A stretch of DNA of 7,569 bases from positions 1 through 7,569 of the forward strand of contig JABFWJ010000149.1 in the NCBI GenBank assembly GCA_013362295.1, given 5' to 3'. This DNA comes from Thermoleophilia bacterium. GTDB taxonomy: Bacteria; Actinomycetota; Thermoleophilia; Gaiellales; Gaiellaceae. Below are positions 5,136-7,569 of this stretch, in pieces; position 1 is the stretch's first letter; each line of letters opens with the position of its first letter. The position numbers were made by a program, and so were the translations under genes. Below the pieces are notes generated by a model. It saw only the letters and a list, made by a program, of their open reading frames with translations. It was not told the origin of the DNA and did no database searches.

Positions 5136-5951
5136 ATGGCTCGTCATCTGCACTACGGCCCCGCGCGGGTACCGGCACGCGGATCTCCGCAGGGGGCGAT
5201 CGACGCCCTGCTCGAGCGCGGGCTCTCGGCGTGCGAGATCGACTTCGAAGGACGGTTCTGGATGGACTACGAGTTCGCCGAGGCGTTCGGCGGGCTCGCC
5301 GCGGAGCACGACATCGCCCTGTCCGTCCACGCGCCGATCGCCGGCTTCATGGGACACGCCGAGCGGGGCAAGAAGCTCAACATGGCCGTCGGCATGCTCG
5401 ACCATTCGGCGGGGATCGCGAAGGCCGCCGGCGCGGAGCTCGTCGTCTTTCACCCGGGCTTCCTGCTCGGCCGGACACGCGAGGACGCGATCGACTCGAT
5501 CGTCGAGCAGCTCGGCGAGCTGCGCGAACGGCTCGAGGGGAAGGAGCGCGCGGTCCCGTTCGGGATCGAGGTGATGGGCCGGGTGCGTGAGATCGGGTCG
5601 ATCGACGACGTCTGCGAGATCGCCTCACGACTCGAGTGGGTGCGTCCCGTCGTCGACTTCGCGCACATGCACGCGACGTCGGACGGGGCGTTTCTGACGG
5701 AAGAGCCGTTCGTCGAGGCGCTCGAGCAGGCGGACGCCGTGATCGAGCCGGGTGCGCCGTTCCACATCCACTTCTCGGACATCCAGTTCGCGAACCGGAA
5801 CGAGACGAAGCATCTGCCCTACGGCGAGGGCACGCTGCGCGCCGAGCCGCTGCGCGCGGCGCTCACGCGATTCGACCGGCCGGCGACGGTGATCTCGGAG
5901 TCTCCGACCGCCGAGTCGACGGACGAGATCAAGGCGATCCTCGGTGCCTAG
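5136..5951 (+). CDS. Endonuclease IV-like (AP endonuclease family 2) TIM-barrel protein
   Basis: A 271-aa TIM-barrel protein of the AP endonuclease 2 / sugar isomerase superfamily, close to endonuclease IV in length and metal site. Metal-ligand positions of E. coli Nfo (H69, H109, E145, D179, H182, H216, H231, E261) line up with H65 (SVHAPI), H106 (VFHPG), E145 (GIEVMG), D174 and H177 (VVDFAHMHA), H212 (HIHFSD), H226 (KHLPYGEG) and E255 (VISESPT). The position of Nfo D229 appears to be T224. It may repair abasic sites in DNA, but xylose-isomerase-like sugar enzymes share the fold, so the substrate is not certain. The ATG 5136-5138 start lacks a clear Shine-Dalgarno sequence; GTG 5100-5102 upstream is in frame but lies within the inverted repeat. 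It diverges from the MerR gene, and its TAG overlaps the stop of the converging propeller gene. Confidence 0.85.
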   Translation: MARHLHYGPARVPARGSPQGAIDALLERGLSACEIDFEGRFWMDYEFAEAFGGLAAEHDIALSVHAPIAGFMGHAERGKKLNMAVGMLDHSAGIAKAAGAELVVFHPGFLLGRTREDAIDSIVEQLGELRERLEGKERAVPFGIEVMGRVREIGSIDDVCEIASRLEWVRPVVDFAHMHATSDGAFLTEEPFVEALEQADAVIEPGAPFHIHFSDIQFANRNETKHLPYGEGTLRAEPLRAALTRFDRPATVISESPTAESTDEIKAILGA

Positions 5952-7120
5952 GACACCGCGGCGCGCCCGCTCAGCAGCGTCGGACAGCCGCGGGTGTGCG
6001 TCATCGGCGTCGACACGGGCGCGCCGGTCGACGCATCGAGAACGCCCGTCAGCCAGCGCTCGCTGCAGACGTAGGCGTAGCCGAGCGCCGGCGTCACCCA
6101 CGTTCCGCGCGGCGCGGGAATGTCGTACAGGTGCCTCCCGGCCGCGTCGAACGCACTCGAGCGGGTCGGCGCGGCGCCGAGGACGACCGACCCGCCGGCG
6201 ACCAGGCCGGTCGCAGCGGGGTCGAGCGTTCGGTACGTCCACGTCGCCGTGTCGAGAAGCTGGAGCCCGAACGGCGTCGTCGACACGCTGAGGTCGCTGC
6301 CGGTTCCGCTCGAGGCGTAGTCGATGCCGCTGACCGCGAGCTTGCCGCGGCCGAGCCACGCCGCGATCCGCGTCGTGCCGTTCAGCGCCTTCGCCGGTGC
6401 GCGCGTGGGACCGTGATAGCTCACGCGCATCGTCGAGAGATCGACCGCCGCGACCCGGAGGTCGGCTCCGACCACGAACGCCGTTCCGGCCGGGTCGACG
6501 GCGAACCCCGGCGTGCGCACCTCACCGGACGGCCCCGAGTCGGGCTGGTTGCCGAAGTGCGAGCCGGCGGTGATCCCTTCGATCGTCACCCTCGTCGTCG
6601 CACCCTCCGCGTCGGCGACCACGACGCGCGCGGGGCCGAACGAATCGAACGGCGCGAGCAGCAGGACGACGCGGTCGCCCACGACCGCGCGCGCGAGGAG
6701 CACGCCGCCCAGATCGACGCGCCGCACGACCCGCTTGCTCGTCGTGTCGACGACGAGCAGCGTGGCGATGCTCCCACTCGCGCGGTTGACGGCGAGCAGC
6801 CGCGTGGGTGTCACCCAGGCAAGTGACGCGGCATCCCACACACCGCTCGACGCGCCGATCCGCCCGAGGCTCTTCAGCGACGGCACGGCGACGAAGCGCA
6901 CGGTGCCGTGGCAGTCGGAGAGCGCGAGCCGGTGGCGATCCGGCGAGAAGCTCCAGCTGCAGAGCGGCCGATTCCAGCCCGTCGCGGCGCCCTGCGCAGA
7001 CGCGAGGCTGCGCGCATCGAACCAGGCGATTCGCTTCGCGCCGTAGTCCCAGCCGAGGACGGTCGCATGAGGTGCGGCTCCGGTCAACGCGATCACGGCT
7101 GCGGCGAGCGCGAGCTTCAT
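5948..7120 (-). CDS. Secreted beta-propeller-like protein of unknown function
   Basis: A 390-aa exported protein. Residues 1-19 are a signal peptide (MKLALAAAVIALTGAAPHA). The mature part consists of recurring short beta-strand units of the WD40/YVTN propeller kind, such as CSWSFSPDRHRLALSD, LLVVDTTSKRVVRRVDL, GFAVDPAGTAFVVGADLRVAAVDL, FGLQLLDTATWTYRTLD, SSAFDAAGRHLYDI and GVLDASTGAPVSTP, enough for roughly six or seven blades. Cys occur in two pairs, C54/C70 and C352/C379, which could be disulfides and could tie the propeller ends. No catalytic motif is seen. ATG 7118-7120 is well supported: GGAGG sits six bases upstream. The gene starts 21 bases after the stop of the next minus-strand gene, so the two likely form an operon. 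The function is unknown; a binding or scaffold role outside the cell is the simplest guess. Confidence 0.85.
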   Translation of the reverse strand: MKLALAAAVIALTGAAPHATVLGWDYGAKRIAWFDARSLASAQGAATGWNRPLCSWSFSPDRHRLALSDCHGTVRFVAVPSLKSLGRIGASSGVWDAASLAWVTPTRLLAVNRASGSIATLLVVDTTSKRVVRRVDLGGVLLARAVVGDRVVLLLAPFDSFGPARVVVADAEGATTRVTIEGITAGSHFGNQPDSGPSGEVRTPGFAVDPAGTAFVVGADLRVAAVDLSTMRVSYHGPTRAPAKALNGTTRIAAWLGRGKLAVSGIDYASSGTGSDLSVSTTPFGLQLLDTATWTYRTLDPAATGLVAGGSVVLGAAPTRSSAFDAAGRHLYDIPAPRGTWVTPALGYAYVCSERWLTGVLDASTGAPVSTPMTHTRGCPTLLSGRAAVS

Positions 7121-7141
7121 CTGCCTCCTCCGCCGCGCATC

Positions 7142-7569
7142 CTACTGCGCGCGCCGCAGGAGTTGTACGGCGCGGATCGTGTCGATCTTGTCCCCCTGCA
7201 GGCCCAGGACGGCGGAGTTGCCGTCCGCGAACGACGCGTCCGCGACGACCCCCACGCCGCCGGCGAAGGAGGCGTGGACGATCCCGCCGGGGATCTGGAA
7301 GATCTTCGCCGGCGTTCCACGCAGCTGCAGCACCGCCGGCGGCACGACCGTCGTGTAGTTCCAGACGACCAGCGGTCCGTAGGTGATACGGATCGCGCTT
7401 CCGCCGGTCAGCTCCACGGCCTCGACGCGGGCGGCACGGCCTTCGTAGCGCGGGCCGAGCCAGCGCGAGCCCGCCGGGAGCTGCGCCGGCCGCCTCGAGA
7501 GCACGCGCACCGGCTCGCCGTGTGCGGTCAGCTGGACGGCACGGGCACCGGGATGGCCGGAGAGCTCCC
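7142..7569 (-). CDS. Unrecognised beta-rich, probably exported protein (N-terminus outside window)
   Basis: The minus-strand frame is open from the right edge to TAG 7142-7144, giving at least 142 residues. A GTG at 7508-7510 could be a start, but there is no ribosome-binding site and coding-like sequence continues upstream without a stop (ELSGHPGARAVQLTAHGEP), so the gene most likely begins beyond the window. The visible part is rich in short beta strands (AVQLTAHGEPVRVL, VEAVELTGGSAIRITYG, LVVWNYTTVVPPAVLQL, GGVGVVADASFADGNSAVLGL), has no Cys and ends in an Arg-rich tail (LLRRAQ). The pattern resembles propeller or beta-sandwich surface proteins and fits its partner gene, the secreted propeller protein 21 bases downstream. 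I do not recognise the family. Confidence 0.7.
   Translation of the reverse strand, partial: ELSGHPGARAVQLTAHGEPVRVLSRRPAQLPAGSRWLGPRYEGRAARVEAVELTGGSAIRITYGPLVVWNYTTVVPPAVLQLRGTPAKIFQIPGGIVHASFAGGVGVVADASFADGNSAVLGLQGDKIDTIRAVQLLRRAQ

Noticed and set aside
4111..5178. Minus-strand open frame of 355 codons overlapping the regulator, the 78-aa gene and ccmE
   Set aside because: Arg/Pro-rich in a frame shifted from three better genes; typical of high-GC out-of-frame sequence.
5636..6826. Plus-strand open frame of 396 codons across the end of the endonuclease IV-like gene and opposite the propeller gene
   Set aside because: It has an Arg-rich shadow composition and conflicts with two genes that have signal, motif and ribosome-site support.

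Overview
The window is GC-rich (roughly two thirds G+C by eye) with densely packed genes and heavy use of GC-ending codons. The gene content (System I cytochrome c maturation genes beside secreted M23 and beta-propeller proteins) suggests an actinobacterium of the Thermoleophilia type (Gaiellales or Solirubrobacterales). This placement is inferred from composition and protein style and is moderately secure. I saw no tRNA, rRNA, CRISPR array, transposase or integrase, so the region looks like chromosomal backbone rather than a mobile island.

Layout. At the left edge is the tail of a small plus-strand membrane protein (1-86). A 70-base gap with an imperfect hairpin separates it from a converging minus-strand run. 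In transcription order, right to left, that run is: a MerR-type regulator with a receiver-like C-terminal domain (5075-4530), an unrecognised 78-aa protein with two Cys and one His (4493-4257), ccmE (4219-3824), ccmF (3820-1865), a CcmI-like gene (1805-1362) broken by an in-frame TAG, and a secreted coiled-coil M23 endopeptidase (1335-157). Facing away from the regulator is a plus-strand endonuclease IV-like TIM-barrel gene (5136-5951). It converges on a second minus-strand pair, a secreted beta-propeller-like protein (7120-5948) and an unrecognised exported-looking protein that runs off the right edge (7569-7142).

How the genes work together. CcmE (heme chaperone) and CcmF (heme lyase) act at the outer face of the cytoplasmic membrane to attach heme to apocytochrome c, and CcmI normally presents the apocytochrome to that complex. 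CcmE is the variant with C-x3-Y at the heme-attachment site instead of His. CcmF keeps all four expected heme-ligand histidines. The rest of the pathway (ccmABCD, ccmG, ccmH) is not in the window. The regulator sits between the maturation run and the endonuclease IV-like gene, and the 60-base divergent gap holds a perfect 7-bp inverted repeat with the 19-bp centre spacing typical of MerR operators.

Most notable points: (1) the amber codon inside the CcmI-like gene, with recognisable coding sequence continuing in phase for 74 codons; (2) an imperfect 33-bp tandem repeat with small TGACGG-containing hairpins between ccmF and that gene, with a related hairpin before ccmE; (3) the regulator with a degenerate receiver-like domain and its candidate operator; (4) a convergent gene pair whose two TAG stops share one CTAG. 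I did not find a clear new defence or mobile system.
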